The notes under the pieces are model-generated. The model was not told where the DNA came from, made no database searches, and was given only the letters and a program-made list of their open reading frames with translations. The translations under genes and the position numbers were made by a program. DNA of 64,000 nt from Xenorhabdus griffiniae (GTDB taxonomy: Bacteria; Pseudomonadota; Gammaproteobacteria; Enterobacterales; Enterobacteriaceae): contig NZ_CP147737.1 of NCBI RefSeq assembly GCF_037265215.1, positions 3,194,001-3,258,000 of the forward strand, in the 5' to 3' direction. Below, piece by piece: positions 16,563-24,518 of the stretch (position 1 is its first letter; the number at the start of each line of letters is the position of its first letter).

Positions 16563-16763
16563 TCATCGTCTTTCGTACTTGCTCGCCCATGCCTTAGCGA
16601 TACTCAGACAGTCATCAAACAGCTTACCTTTCCTGCTCGCTGATGCTGAACGGCGGTAATGTTCTTTTGCACGGTCACTCGCCATCCCCGCTATAGATGA
16701 AGAAAAGCCGAGCTTGGTTAACTCGGCCTGTACGTTCTTCTGGATAAATTGTTCGTGGTTCAT
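16563..16763 (-). CDS. Hypothetical phage protein
   Basis: 66 residues, highly helical and basic (MNHEQFIQKNVQAELTKLGF; HYRRSASASRKGKLFDDCLS). Overlaps the Bro-N gene by 4 bases. I do not recognise a family. The 140 bases between it and the small terminase show no gene. Confidence 0.6.
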   Translation of the reverse strand: MNHEQFIQKNVQAELTKLGFSSSIAGMASDRAKEHYRRSASASRKGKLFDDCLSIAKAWASKYERR

Positions 16764-17341
16764 GCGGGTTCTTCCTCATCGGGGAACTCGTCCAGTCCAG
16801 GCAAAGCAAGCTGTGATAATTCAAGGATGGCCTTCTCAGCCTTACGAATTTTCTTGAGATGGCGCTTGCGCAAGTTCATTAAGTCACTGCCTTTGCGACC
16901 GAAGTTGTCGAATGACCATTTATTGGCAGCCACCAGGCGATTCTGCATTTCACCAATGGTTAACTCTTTGAGGCTTTCCATATCCATCATAGCCAAGTTC
17001 TGTGGTTGGTGTTCTTTCTCTGCCAGATCAAGTAACCATTTACGAAGATCTTTGGCGACTTTGGTTTTCGACAGCATCCCCACAAGGTGAGCACCACGAA
17101 GCGAATAAATTCTGACCGCCTTATGCTGTAACCCATTGATTTCCCCGCTGACCGTCAGATTGACGACCATGGTCATATCGGGTGAGAACTCATCTTTGTT
17201 GCGATCATAAATCCTTGAGACTGAGTCTTCACGAGCATAACCCAGAAGCTCGGCCATTTGTTTACCCGTAAACCAAATCTTCCCGTCCTTATTGTCAAAT
17301 GGAACGATTTCATGTTCTTTGAAAGTTAATGCTGTACTCAC
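16760..17341 (-). CDS. Bro-N domain antirepressor
   Basis: 193 residues. BRO N-terminal domain: GKIWFTGKQMAELLGYARED (about 20-39), then a beta region ending RAHLVGMLSKTKVAKDLRKW-like (GAHLVGMLSKTKVAKDLRKW). The C-terminal part is charged and ends in an acidic tail. These proteins act as antirepressors or late regulators. It is preceded by an Icd-like ORF, the order found in P1 (icd-ant), making a second antirepressor locus in this prophage. Confidence 0.75.
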   Translation of the reverse strand: MSTALTFKEHEIVPFDNKDGKIWFTGKQMAELLGYAREDSVSRIYDRNKDEFSPDMTMVVNLTVSGEINGLQHKAVRIYSLRGAHLVGMLSKTKVAKDLRKWLLDLAEKEHQPQNLAMMDMESLKELTIGEMQNRLVAANKWSFDNFGRKGSDLMNLRKRHLKKIRKAEKAILELSQLALPGLDEFPDEEEPA

Positions 17342-17356
17342 GATGCTTATCCTTAC

Positions 17357-17560
17357 TTAGGGAATGAACCTTTGCCGAAATAGGAAATCAGCCCATCGAA
17401 GAGCATCAGCAAGCTGACTCCTCAAAGGCTCACTCCTAAATAAGGGTTCGATGTTTAGATTGGCGCTTTCGGTGCGCGGTGAAAATAAAAATGCCACCAG
17501 CCCGTGTGCGCTGGGTACGCGATAGGAACGGGTGGCAGCATGGGTTATTCCTGTAGCCAC
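17357..17560 (-). CDS. Icd-like (cell division inhibitor-like) small ORF
   Basis: 67 residues. The segment HGLVAFLFSPRTESANLNIE and the ending ADFLFRQRFIP follow the pattern of short Icd/Ash-like proteins lying just before phage antirepressor genes. In P1, icd and ant are both controlled by C4 antisense RNA. A second frame (17436-17639) overlaps and begins at the conserved hairpin segment. Which frame is translated cannot be settled by eye. Confidence 0.4.
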   Translation of the reverse strand: MATGITHAATRSYRVPSAHGLVAFLFSPRTESANLNIEPLFRSEPLRSQLADALRWADFLFRQRFIP

Positions 17561-17597
17561 TCAGGGAATGGGTAGAGAAATAAAAGCCTGCATATTT

Positions 17598-17620
17598 AAC
17601 CACCTCAGGCAGTAGTGGTT
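17598..17620. repeat. Stem-loop motif, copy 1 (second copy at 30900)
   Basis: AACCAC, an 11-base loop and GTGGTT, embedded in a segment (minus strand CTGAGGTGGTTAAATATGCA) that recurs nearly identically on the plus strand at 30912-30931. Here it precedes the Icd-like ORF and Bro-N gene. It may be part of a C4-like regulatory RNA. Confidence 0.6.
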
Positions 17621-17688
17621 TCCTGCTATCCACAGTCAAGGAAAATTGATATCTTGGTCATTCCACAGTCAGATGAGGAATGTTATTG

Positions 17689-17886
17689 ATGAGTAAGCTT
17701 AGTTTTAAGTGCCCTAACTGTCGTAAGGATCTCGTTGTACGCTCCAGCGTCGATATCAAGAAAATAGACGACCTCAGAGGAACCAAATGCGCTTCTTGTG
17801 GTAGAGCAATCAGTAAAAATGACATTACTAAACAAGCTGGTGATTATGTCGCCAATATGCTCAAGGATGCCTTTAGGAAACGCTGA
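17689..17886 (+). CDS. Small zinc-ribbon phage protein
   Basis: 65 residues from the ATG at 17689 (AGGA upstream); an alternative ATG at 17680 is too close to the SD. Two CxxC pairs (FKCPNC at residues 6-11, and CASC further on) form a zinc ribbon, followed by a helical tail ending NMLKDAFRKR. It is convergent with the Rz gene. I know of similar uncharacterised phage proteins only. The opposite-strand frame here lacks any such pattern. Confidence 0.65.
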   Translation: MSKLSFKCPNCRKDLVVRSSVDIKKIDDLRGTKCASCGRAISKNDITKQAGDYVANMLKDAFRKR

Positions 17887-17954
17887 TTTTAATTCATCTA
17901 TTTTTTTATCTAACTTGCTGGTATCAAATTTTATTGATGCCAGTATTGGATCTT

Positions 17955-18410
17955 TCATTTCGTTACTCCGCATTCAGTCCTAACATATTCCTGCAAATAG
18001 CTCAGTTTTGCCCGGTCGTTGATGATGCCTTCTCGGATATCGAGAACAGCTTGTCCAGTTTCTCCAGTGAGTTCGACGGCGGTTGTAGCGCCCACGCTGC
18101 TGGAGGTAACGGTTTCAGACACGGTGCAGGCGGCTTTGATACGCAGCTTGCGACGACCAGCGGCAACATCAGCCCGAAGAATATCGATTTCAGTCTTGGC
18201 ATGGGCGAGTTCCTGAGTGTGTTTGGTGTCCAGCTCGTGGAGTTGCTGGATCCGTTCTTGCTGCCGAGTGTTGATAGCAACTTGTTCATTGAAGTCAGTC
18301 GTTAGTTTTTTATTTAAATCATTTACTTCGTTTAACGATGCCATCAACCAACTAGACCAAGCAATGAGTCCGGCTATAATAACGAGTACTACCTTCTCGT
18401 AGGCGGTCAT
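17955..18410 (-). CDS. Rz-like i-spanin
   Basis: 151 residues. One N-terminal membrane helix (KVVLVIIAGLIAWSSWLMAS), then a long periplasmic coiled coil (KLTTDFNEQVAINTRQQERI onward) and the RDYQRR-like Rz C-terminal region. It spans the periplasm with Rz1 to fuse inner and outer membranes in the last lysis step. Its ATG overlaps the endolysin stop (ATGA). The Rz1 gene is nested in another frame, as in lambda. Confidence 0.87.
   Translation of the reverse strand: MTAYEKVVLVIIAGLIAWSSWLMASLNEVNDLNKKLTTDFNEQVAINTRQQERIQQLHELDTKHTQELAHAKTEIDILRADVAAGRRKLRIKAACTVSETVTSSSVGATTAVELTGETGQAVLDIREGIINDRAKLSYLQEYVRTECGVTK
18002..18202 (-). CDS. Rz1-like o-spanin lipoprotein (nested in Rz)
   Basis: 66 residues from ATG at 18202: MPRLKSIFFGLMLPLVVASC gives a signal sequence with lipobox VASC, then a proline-rich stretch (KPPAPCLKPLPPAAW). 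It is fully inside the Rz gene in a different frame. Matches outer-membrane o-spanins. The upstream in-frame start at 18289 would put charged residues before the signal and is less likely. Confidence 0.85.
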   Translation of the reverse strand: MPRLKSIFFGLMLPLVVASCVSKPPAPCLKPLPPAAWALQPPSNSLEKLDKLFSISEKASSTTGQN

Positions 18411-18811
18411 AGCATCTCAAACGCTTTCTCAAACGTTGCCTCAGAATACGGCTGATTGCCGTTCTCATGCCGGATAATGGCTTTTGCCAGTGCAATCAGC
18501 GTCGGTTTATTGATGTCCAGAACCTGATTTGGGTCTACGTTCACCGCCTCAGAAACACCGTTAATGTAAGCCGTGGTGTTGTTCTCATTGCTGGGTGCAT
18601 AACGATTAATGATTTTAGAGACACTGTTATGCCCGCCTTTGTGGTAGTTGATTAACAACTTCATCAGTGCCCTGATGCCATACTCCGGCGATTTGAACAG
18701 GCAGAACCGAGGATTTTTTGCACCTGTCTCGATTCCAACTTGACCTTGCCAGTCATTCTTCGGGTTATAGTCAATATTACCCGGATTATGATTGCGAATG
18801 CCTCTGCTCAC
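18407..18811 (-). CDS. Endolysin (RGIRNxNPGN type)
   Basis: 134 residues starting MSRGIRNHNPGNIDY, the signature of a lysozyme-like family related to phi6 P5, found as endolysins in enterobacterial phages. There is no signal peptide, so release depends on the holin. It is flanked by holin and Rz in the standard lysis order and overlaps both. Confidence 0.82.
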   Translation of the reverse strand: MSRGIRNHNPGNIDYNPKNDWQGQVGIETGAKNPRFCLFKSPEYGIRALMKLLINYHKGGHNSVSKIINRYAPSNENNTTAYINGVSEAVNVDPNQVLDINKPTLIALAKAIIRHENGNQPYSEATFEKAFEML

Positions 18812-19131
18812 TATTTATCTCCCAACCGTTTGTTAATCGCACGAACAGCAAACTCGCGGATTTTCTCAACGCCAATAAAACCAACGGCGCCCCCGATAGC
18901 CGGTGCAAAATTGATAGGAATGCCAAACATCTCCAGACCACTGGATACACTCCATGATAAGGCCCCACAAAGCAGCGCCTCTACCCAGCGGTTCTTCCGC
19001 TCCACACCGTCGTAAATTAGTCGGCCGTAACAAATGGCTATTGCCAAAGCAGAACCGGATATTTGCGGCCACGAGTTTTTTAGGCCGTTGAGTAAGTCAG
19101 CCCATAAATCAGGATTTTCTTTCATCTTCAT
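18811..19131 (-). CDS. Holin, lambda-family
   Basis: 106 residues from the ATG at 19131 (GGTGGAAT upstream); M at 19125 is an alternative, reminiscent of lambda dual starts. The N-terminal DLWADLLNGLKNSWPQISGS, then three hydrophobic segments (ALAIAICYGRLIY, EALLCGALSWSVSSGLEMFG, IGGAVGFIGVEKIRE) match lambda-type class I holins. It makes the inner-membrane lesions that release endolysin. Confidence 0.82.
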   Translation of the reverse strand: MKMKENPDLWADLLNGLKNSWPQISGSALAIAICYGRLIYDGVERKNRWVEALLCGALSWSVSSGLEMFGIPINFAPAIGGAVGFIGVEKIREFAVRAINKRLGDK

Positions 19132-19176
19132 ATTCCACCCCATTAGAACAATGGGCGTCCGTGGGGTGAACGATGG

Positions 19177-19386
19177 TTACCCCTGTGAGTTGTTGTGAAT
19201 AGAGTGCCCCCAGAATTGAGGGCTGTAGATACGTAATGCGTACTGGTAGCAGGTATAACTCTGCATGATTTCAGATGTTAAATTGTGATCCTGCCTATGT
19301 GAACGTTTGCGGTCGGCTGGAATATGTAAAATCCGCAACGCACCCAACACTCTGGTAGTTGGCGACCAAAAAATTAAAAAGGCCAC
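19177..19386 (-). CDS. Possible short ORF in the late leader
   Basis: 69 codons, His/Ser/Gln-rich (RKRSHRQDHNLTSEIMQSYT), no recognised domain and no good SD. It may simply be an open frame in a structured leader: inverted words such as GGGGTGAAC/GGTTACCCC (19160-19183) are present. Low confidence. Confidence 0.25.
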   Translation of the reverse strand: MAFLIFWSPTTRVLGALRILHIPADRKRSHRQDHNLTSEIMQSYTCYQYALRIYSPQFWGHSIHNNSQG

Positions 19387-19402
19387 ACCATGCGCAGCCT
19401 TA
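19368..19402 (-). terminator. Possible terminator downstream of the 19451-19780 gene
   Basis: On the minus strand AAGGC, 13 bases and GCCTT, followed by TTTAATTTTTT. The stem is short (5 bp), but the T-rich tail is strong. The word ATGCGCAGCCTT recurs in a second terminator at 20412-20439. Confidence 0.45.
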
Positions 19403-19450
19403 ACTGTATGAATTTATTACGTTATGTAATTTCCCATCCCGGGATTTGAA

Positions 19451-19780
19451 CTAATCGGAATTACCGTAATACCAGTCACCTTCTGCCAGCTGGCATTCGA
19501 GTGAAAAGATTTCATCTTGGTAGTTTGTAATAACTTGTTTTATAGCTTGCTGCTGCTCAGACGTTAAAGAGCCCCAAATTTCAATAATAGGTCCATCGTG
19601 GTGTGACCATTCTCTACCTATTGGACATTCATTGGTAGCAGAAGTATTAACGTTCTGTTTTTCTGCGCTAATATCCAATACCTGATTTGACTTTGAAGGA
19701 ACGCATGAAAGATCACCTATTATCACTTTTGGCGTGCCAGTGCTGTCGTGAATAATAATCTTCTTATGATGTAGTTCCAT
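19451..19780 (-). CDS. Hypothetical protein
   Basis: About 109 residues from MELHHKKIIIHDSTGTPKVI (ATG 19780, GGGGGA upstream; alternative start 19792). The C-terminal part is acidic (SLTSEQQQAIKQVITNYQDE). No family recognised. It is divergent from the HEPN-motif gene with only about 23 bases between starts, so the two share a promoter region and may work together, but nothing proves it. Confidence 0.6.
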   Translation of the reverse strand: MELHHKKIIIHDSTGTPKVIIGDLSCVPSKSNQVLDISAEKQNVNTSATNECPIGREWSHHDGPIIEIWGSLTSEQQQAIKQVITNYQDEIFSLECQLAEGDWYYGNSD

Positions 19781-19803
19781 ACATTCCCCCATGAGGACTC
19801 TTT

Positions 19804-20361
19804 ATGAATATAGCTATATTTAAACGGCTTTTTGCGCAAAATGATGATACATCCCAGTCAATAATGACAATATGTGAGAACAGCACGCCGTTAGTGACGG
19901 TTTTAACATTGCATTTAACATGTGAAAGTTTCTTAGAAGCCTACATTTGCGCTCACTTAGGTATTGAAGATCTGTTTGCCGAAAAACCCGACAATACAGA
20001 GAATGTTAAATTTAGAATGTCATTTGAGCATAAATCCAGACTCGCTCAGAGGCTAGGGCTTCCACGTAAAGCATATGACGCATTCGAGCAACTCAACCAA
20101 ATAAGGAATCAATTTGCGCATAAGTTGTTACAATCTGATATCCCTGATAAACAGTTAACAACTATTACGAATCTAATCAAGAGCATCCCCGATTATCAAG
20201 CGGGGATAAATTTAGAAGAAGAAGGCATAAAATTCTATGGCTCAGAAAACGCAAAGCCATTCACCTTTAAATTTCAAGATCCAGCAATCCCTAAACAAAT
20301 GAAACTGGTTATTGCTTATTTTTCGCTAATTAGACGCGTTTCCCCGCCAGTAGAAAATTAA
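19804..20361 (+). CDS. HEPN-motif protein (MltR-like)
   Basis: 185 residues. The R-N-Q-F-A-H sequence (R101-H106, inside QLNQIRNQFAHKLL) is an RX4H motif of HEPN RNases, and the helical layout before it (LTLHLTCESFLEAYICAHLG; EHKSRLAQRLGL) resembles MltR/HEPN-type proteins. Its strand is opposite to the late genes on both sides, typical of an independently expressed prophage cargo gene. Possible roles: ribonuclease in superinfection exclusion or toxin. It has no obvious nucleotidyltransferase partner; the divergent neighbour is the only candidate. Confidence 0.6.
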   Translation: MNIAIFKRLFAQNDDTSQSIMTICENSTPLVTVLTLHLTCESFLEAYICAHLGIEDLFAEKPDNTENVKFRMSFEHKSRLAQRLGLPRKAYDAFEQLNQIRNQFAHKLLQSDIPDKQLTTITNLIKSIPDYQAGINLEEEGIKFYGSENAKPFTFKFQDPAIPKQMKLVIAYFSLIRRVSPPVEN

Positions 20362-20411
20362 CTTCTTAACAACTGACCACCACGATGCACCTTATCAAGG
20401 TGGTTAGTTAC

Positions 20412-20439
20412 AAATTAAAAAAAGGCTATGCGCAGCCTT
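20412..20439 (-). terminator. Terminator on the minus strand upstream of the HEPN gene 3' end
   Basis: AAGGCT, ATGCGC, AGCCTT stem-loop; in the minus direction it is followed by TTTTTTTAATTTG. It would end transcripts coming from the late-control zone to the right unless they are antiterminated. Confidence 0.65.
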
Positions 20440-20518
20440 GAATTTATAACCGATTGAATTTGTTCCGATGTCGGAAATCCGATATCGGGTAATTTGAACT
20501 ATCCGGAATTACCGGATG

Positions 20519-20605
20519 GTTGGATAAAGCCATCGAATTCATCTTGCATGGGGGTGATCTCTTTTTCGCTGAAAATCAGGTTAACCATATGATTTATATA
20601 GTATG
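20519..20605 (-). repeat. 87-bp late-leader repeat, copy A (inverted copy at 45167-45253)
   Basis: One mismatch in 87 positions against 45167-45253 by reading both. It can encode a 29-residue peptide beginning MVNLIFSEKEITPMQDEFDG (20499-20588), and carries CTATATAAAT upstream of that ATG. Both copies lie about 250-280 bp downstream of a late-regulator gene and its terminator. It is either a conserved late promoter/leader or a tiny gene. Confidence 0.75.
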
Positions 20606-20858
20606 AAGGGGTGTTCTCCAATCCCGATCAGTATGTTGACCGAAACGCCTAAAATAACACTTAATATATTGATTTAACTACGATATAGGTGTTGATCGTA
20701 ACGTTCACTTTGAATTAGTTCCGATATCGGACTGCTACACCATTGGTTGACCGCTCACGTGATTAAAGTCTCATTACACCCTCGTGCGGCGAAATTTTAA
20801 CATATGTGAACGGTCAACAAATAGCATGGTTGTCTAGGATATTACTTTTGATGCAAAC
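20606..20858. other. Gene-free late-control leader
   Basis: No credible gene. It holds short dyads such as TTCCGATATCGGA (20720-20732), a GGTTGACC/GGTCAAC inverted pair near 20743 and 20811, and AT-rich promoter-like stretches around 20660-20690. It lies between the terminator at 20859-20882 and the late leader repeat, where Q-type antitermination would act. Confidence 0.5.
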
Positions 20859-20882
20859 AAAAAGCCCCGCGAGTGCGAGGCT
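20859..20882 (-). terminator. Strong terminator downstream of the DUF1133 gene (tR'-like)
   Basis: Minus strand AGCCTCGC, ACTC, GCGGGGCT, then TTTTTGTTTGC. The same hairpin follows the Q gene at 45003-45028. A Q-type regulator would need to read through it to express the lysis and structural genes, as lambda Q does at tR'. Confidence 0.8.
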
Positions 20883-21049
20883 ATGGAATTATTCCGACCT
20901 CTCAGCCGGAGTGGTTGGAGTCCCAGATCTAAGTCGAAGTGACCAACTGGGCGGAATCGATAACAAGCGCCGCCCCGATTTGCCTTGTTACCCGCTCTTT
21001 CGCTTCTTGCTCCGAGCATACCTAAAATATACACTTTCATAACTTATTT

Positions 21050-21688
21050 TCAAGTTATTTCAGAAATATTTATTACCTCTATTCCTTTTTGTGAGCGCTC
21101 TCTTACTATTTCATCCTGTAAAACCATATAGACTTTTGCATGAAATAAACTAATGCACCATTTCACCCGATCAATACATTGCTTGATGGTCAACCACGGC
21201 GCGATATCACTCTGCATATAATTTGCGAGAGTTTGCACAGTGTTTCTGCGAAGATAATAATCAGTAGCGAGGACATATACGGGGTTGGATTTACTAAAAG
21301 CTTTCAAGATAGCCTTCTCTACAAAATCAGCTTCATCTACATCGTTGGCGCGTTGAAATATGTCGCTGAGTGATTGTTTGGGAAATAAAATCATGTGGGC
21401 TTTTTTCAGTAGTTCTTCCCCTCTATATCCGGCAGTTCTTAGGCTATCGAATACATCCATAAACTTCTCTTGCTGCTCTCCTGACCACCCACTGACAAAT
21501 CGCCAAATACCATCACAGCCACTACCTCCATATCCTCCAGAGTAGGCTGATCCCCCCATTTCATCAGCCCATAGTGATAAAATTGCTTTGACCCATCGCT
21601 CCTGTGCTGGCGTTAATCTGCGCACTTTGCCTAGGTATGATTTCCTTGGCGCATTGGCTACATGCCTGTAGCTGTTAATATCCCTCAT
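21050..21688 (-). CDS. DUF1133 family late-control protein
   Basis: 212 residues. The pattern KVRRLTPAQERWVKAILSLW, then GGSGCDGIWRFVSGWS and a C-terminal helical half (TIKQCIDRVKWCISLFHAKV YMVLQDEI region) matches DUF1133 phage proteins found in the position of Q. The gene ends the minus-strand delayed-early unit and is followed by a strong terminator, so it may control late transcription; the biochemical role is not established. Confidence 0.65.
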   Translation of the reverse strand: MRDINSYRHVANAPRKSYLGKVRRLTPAQERWVKAILSLWADEMGGSAYSGGYGGSGCDGIWRFVSGWSGEQQEKFMDVFDSLRTAGYRGEELLKKAHMILFPKQSLSDIFQRANDVDEADFVEKAILKAFSKSNPVYVLATDYYLRRNTVQTLANYMQSDIAPWLTIKQCIDRVKWCISLFHAKVYMVLQDEIVRERSQKGIEVINISEIT

Positions 21689-21876
21689 CTCACCTCCGGC
21701 AATACTGTGTGATACCCATCATTGGCAGTGCTAAACATGATCCTAACGCCGTGCATGACTTCACCAACGACAATAGCCCGATCTTTTTTCTGAATAATGT
21801 TGTAATCTTTGCCGTACTTTTCTTTTTTATGTCTGGCATCTTCAAGAGCCTCATAAAAATCATCGAAGATATTCAT
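21685..21876 (-). CDS. Hypothetical nin-region protein
   Basis: 63 residues ([20 protein letters not shown]...). Overlaps its neighbours by 4 bases on each side, so it is translated as part of the operon. No family recognised; the C-terminal part is beta-rich. Confidence 0.6.
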   Translation of the reverse strand: MNIFDDFYEALEDARHKKEKYGKDYNIIQKKDRAIVVGEVMHGVRIMFSTANDGYHTVLPEVR

Positions 21877-22472
21877 GCCGCCTCCTGTCTCAGTATTTTT
21901 AATTTCTCCTGAAACTCAGTTTTAATCGCCTTACATTCATCAATCGTCCATCGATGGCGGTCATGATTGGATTCGATGGCATCCACCGCTGCCAGACCGA
22001 TACGCCGGATTAACTCCACCCGATACGGAACCAGATTCCCCGATTTATGTTGATTGCAGACAATGCACTGGCGATGAATATTCCGTTCATCAAATCTCAG
22101 TTGCGGTGCTGCGGAGGTAGTCCGGTAATGACCCGCATCCCATTGAGCGGACGTATACGTACCACAGGAGACGCACGGTAAATCACGGTCTCGCTCTCTG
22201 ATATAGGCATTAACTGTGCGTTGGGCTTGTTGTATCCAATAACTGCGGGGTTTTACTGCCAATTTGCGGGCTTTGAGTTTATCGCGGGCTAACTTCTGTT
22301 TGATTTCATTATCTTTCTTTCGTTGTCGTTCCAGTTCCTCCCGTTTTTTCTGCTCTTGCTTCTTGGCTCTGGCTATTGCACATTGGATTGAGCAGGTATT
22401 TTGTAATTGCCGTTCTGGTTCATATTGCTCGCCGCATTCTTTACATTTCCGTTGTCGAAACTTTGCCACCAC
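21873..22472 (-). CDS. ninG: NinG/Rap recombination protein
   Basis: 199 residues, GTG start at 22472 with GGGGGATAGG just before. Zinc-binding pairs near the N-terminus ([15 protein letters not shown]), a Lys/Arg-rich coiled region, then CVSCG and the conserved [20 protein letters not shown] with [15 protein letters not shown]. This is the NinG/Rap family, a structure-specific nuclease that acts on recombination intermediates in lambda. It is in the nin-like region with ninI and ninB. Confidence 0.9.
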   Translation of the reverse strand: MVAKFRQRKCKECGEQYEPERQLQNTCSIQCAIARAKKQEQKKREELERQRKKDNEIKQKLARDKLKARKLAVKPRSYWIQQAQRTVNAYIRERDRDLPCVSCGTYTSAQWDAGHYRTTSAAPQLRFDERNIHRQCIVCNQHKSGNLVPYRVELIRRIGLAAVDAIESNHDRHRWTIDECKAIKTEFQEKLKILRQEAA

Positions 22473-22473
22473 C

Positions 22474-22545
22474 CTATCCCCCTAAAACCAGTCCCATCAT
22501 TAGTGATAATGCGAACCAAAATCCGATGAATATGAGATATTTCAT
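22474..22545 (-). CDS. 23-residue membrane peptide between ninI and ninG
   Basis: [20 protein letters not shown] plus LGG: almost the entire product is one membrane helix. Its ATG overlaps the ninI stop (ATGA), and its TAG lies one base before the ninG GTG region. Coupling at both ends is strong evidence that it is translated. No function is known to me. Confidence 0.6.
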   Translation of the reverse strand: MKYLIFIGFWFALSLMMGLVLGG

Positions 22546-23210
22546 TTGATTTGCTCCAGATGCAGCCCATGCCCAAATACGGCGCCGGTATCGACATACA
22601 ATTGGTTCCAGTTCTGTTTGGTTATTGGTGCCGGCGTATGTCCAAATATAAACAGGTCAGCGCCTGTGATTTCCCCACCGATATCATCGCCAGCATTGTA
22701 AATCCGGCCTCGGTTCCAGATGACATCAGACCAGCAGACCTCCTTGCCGAACTCATATTCGTCATCGGGGTAGTCAGCATGGGCAACAACGATTTTTTTA
22801 TGCTCCGTATTCACCTCGATAATCAGGGGTAATTTCTCGGCCATTGCCAGCAGTGCCTTTGCCAATATTTCCTGTTCATAATCCAGATACAGGAACCACT
22901 GACCGCCATTGTAAAACCACACGTCACTGTGTCTGTTATGCAACACAGCATCTATCGCCATCTGCTCATGATTACCGCGAACCGCCCTGAACCACGGCTG
23001 GGTTATCAGGTCGAGGCATCCGACATTTCGATCCCCCCTGTCAATGAGATCACCCACTGATATTAATAAATCATTTTTATAATTAAAATCAATGCATTGT
23101 AGTTTATCCATCAATAACTGATAGCATCCGTGCAGGTCACCAACGACAAAAATACGCTGGTATTGATCGCCATCGATTTTCAGGTAATTCCCGTTTCTGA
23201 TTTCGCTCAC
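22542..23210 (-). CDS. ninI: NinI-like serine/threonine phosphatase
   Basis: 222 residues of the lambda phosphatase type. GDLHG (24-28), GDLIDRG (53-59) and GNHE (79-82) are the three metal-binding motifs, and later His residues lie in VVAHADYP and FGHTPAP. It hydrolyses phosphoprotein or related phosphoesters with two metal ions. Biological role in phages is unclear. Overlaps ninB by 4 bases. Confidence 0.9.
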   Translation of the reverse strand: MSEIRNGNYLKIDGDQYQRIFVVGDLHGCYQLLMDKLQCIDFNYKNDLLISVGDLIDRGDRNVGCLDLITQPWFRAVRGNHEQMAIDAVLHNRHSDVWFYNGGQWFLYLDYEQEILAKALLAMAEKLPLIIEVNTEHKKIVVAHADYPDDEYEFGKEVCWSDVIWNRGRIYNAGDDIGGEITGADLFIFGHTPAPITKQNWNQLYVDTGAVFGHGLHLEQIK

Positions 23211-23650
23211 CGTTCCTGCTCCTGTTTGAGTTTCATGTATTCGCTGTCATCTGGCGCTGTCACAAAACAACCAATACCCACAGCCCACTGCTCAACCTGC
23301 TCCATGAATCGAAACATCTCTCCAGTGTCCAATTTGGATGTCTGGCGGAGTGTCCTAACACGCTCAGGCTCCTGAGTTCTGGCATCAATGCGCTCCACAA
23401 CCTCGTAGCCCAAGAATGTGTGTTTCATCATCTCTTTAACTTCATCCGGTGAAAATTTCGCTCCGTTAGATTTCAGAAAACAACTAATCTCACCGAACCA
23501 CAAATGCGCGGTCGCGTTCTGAGATAATGAGCGTTTGTTTTTCCACGGTTTGATGATGAGGCGGTGAGGTTGGTTGGTAGCTAGGACGTCTTTGAGTTGT
23601 TGCCATGCAGCTTGTTTGGTTGATTCATGAAATAGAAAATCACATTCCAT
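23207..23650 (-). CDS. ninB: NinB recombination mediator
   Basis: 147 residues. [20 protein letters not shown] and [20 protein letters not shown], then a C-terminal [20 protein letters not shown] match NinB (lambda Orf), which supports RecA loading in phage recombination. Confidence 0.9.
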   Translation of the reverse strand: MECDFLFHESTKQAAWQQLKDVLATNQPHRLIIKPWKNKRSLSQNATAHLWFGEISCFLKSNGAKFSPDEVKEMMKHTFLGYEVVERIDARTQEPERVRTLRQTSKLDTGEMFRFMEQVEQWAVGIGCFVTAPDDSEYMKLKQEQER

Positions 23651-23659
23651 AAAATGTCC

Positions 23660-23860
23660 TTAATTTTCATTATTCCAGTTATTTAATACTTGATCTCTAA
23701 CGTCGCTTTCACATCTTAACCACTGCACAGGAGTAGTTCTTTTATTGCACGATTTACATAAGACAAAACTTTTAAAGGCTTTTTCTCTTTTAAAATATTT
23801 TGACTCTATAAATACAAGTTCATTCGTTCCACAATTATTGCATAATTTCGGATTAGCCAT
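23660..23860 (-). CDS. Small zinc-finger protein (Lar-like)
   Basis: 66 residues. CNNCG near the start, CKSC in the middle, then a helical end VRDQVLNNWNNEN that resembles the 'AIEAWN' ending of Lar-type restriction-alleviation proteins. The fold call is tentative. It overlaps the upstream gene by 55 bases, so a downstream start is possible, but the first CxxC would be lost. Confidence 0.5.
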   Translation of the reverse strand: MANPKLCNNCGTNELVFIESKYFKREKAFKSFVLCKSCNKRTTPVQWLRCESDVRDQVLNNWNNEN

Positions 23861-24060
23861 TTCAGTAGTTCATCCTTAGAGCATCGCCGATCGCATGGCG
23901 GCTCAATTCTCGATTTGTAACCCGACCACCAATACCAACCGCTGCGGTGCTCTGCTGTGCCGCATTTTTTACAGATGTGAACCTGACACATTGCTGACCA
24001 TGAGTAATTGTGTTTCGCAGCATTATTAGCTCGTTCAATTGCTGTTCTTGCCATTGTCAT
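23806..24060 (-). CDS. Hypothetical protein with Cys pairs
   Basis: 84 residues, ATG overlapping the DUF2591 stop (ATGA). CQVHICKKCG suggests a zinc site, followed by Trp-rich HRSGWYWWSGYKSRIEPP. No family recognised. Its 3' end overlaps the Lar-like gene. Confidence 0.55.
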   Translation of the reverse strand: MTMARTAIERANNAAKHNYSWSAMCQVHICKKCGTAEHRSGWYWWSGYKSRIEPPCDRRCSKDELLKWLIRNYAIIVERMNLYL

Positions 24061-24518
24061 ATCCCCTCCACCAGCTCATCCGGTATCTCAACCTCGTCGC
24101 CCAATTTTGCAGCGACTACAGCACGGCAGATGGCGATTTGAGGGGTGTCACCTGTTTGAGTTTTAAAAATAGAAAAATCACCAATTCGTGCTGCTCTACA
24201 ATTTGCCACCCAATGATCACCTCTAAATGCCATGTGAGTTAAATCGTCGATGTATTTATCAATCAACTGTCCACACTGTGCCCAATCGGTAGATGGAGAA
24301 TACGGTTTTGCCTCTGCCTGAAATTCAATACGAACCTCACCACAGAGGCCAACGGTGATAATTGGTTTCTCAAATGCCGCCTCCGTGACGTTATAATTAC
24401 CAATCCATCCATATTCATCATCACGAGAACGACCGCAGATATAAATATCCATACCAATCGCCCTAGCCACAGCCCAATCCAACGCCCGTCCCGTTAGTGC
24501 CGATGTTTTGATTTTCAT
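24057..24518 (-). CDS. DUF2591 (NinX-like) phage protein
   Basis: 153 residues. MKIKTSALTGRALDWAVARA and AKPYSPSTDWAQCGQLIDKY and a C-terminal ICRAVVAAKLGDEVEIPDEL are the DUF2591 pattern, a common nin-region protein of unknown function. Its start overlaps the MazG-like gene stop. Confidence 0.82.
   Translation of the reverse strand: MKIKTSALTGRALDWAVARAIGMDIYICGRSRDDEYGWIGNYNVTEAAFEKPIITVGLCGEVRIEFQAEAKPYSPSTDWAQCGQLIDKYIDDLTHMAFRGDHWVANCRAARIGDFSIFKTQTGDTPQIAICRAVVAAKLGDEVEIPDELVEGI

Noticed and set aside
17683..17973. Open frame on the minus strand opposite the zinc-ribbon gene
   Set aside because: The plus-strand frame has two CxxC pairs and a known phage pattern; both cannot easily be real over the whole length, and the minus frame has no recognisable motif.
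20880..21000. tRNA-like folding in the late-control leader
   Set aside because: No complete cloverleaf, T-loop consensus or CCA end could be built.
20834..21040. 68-codon minus-strand frame beyond the DUF1133 gene
   Set aside because: It runs through the strong terminator hairpin and looks like low-complexity leader translation.
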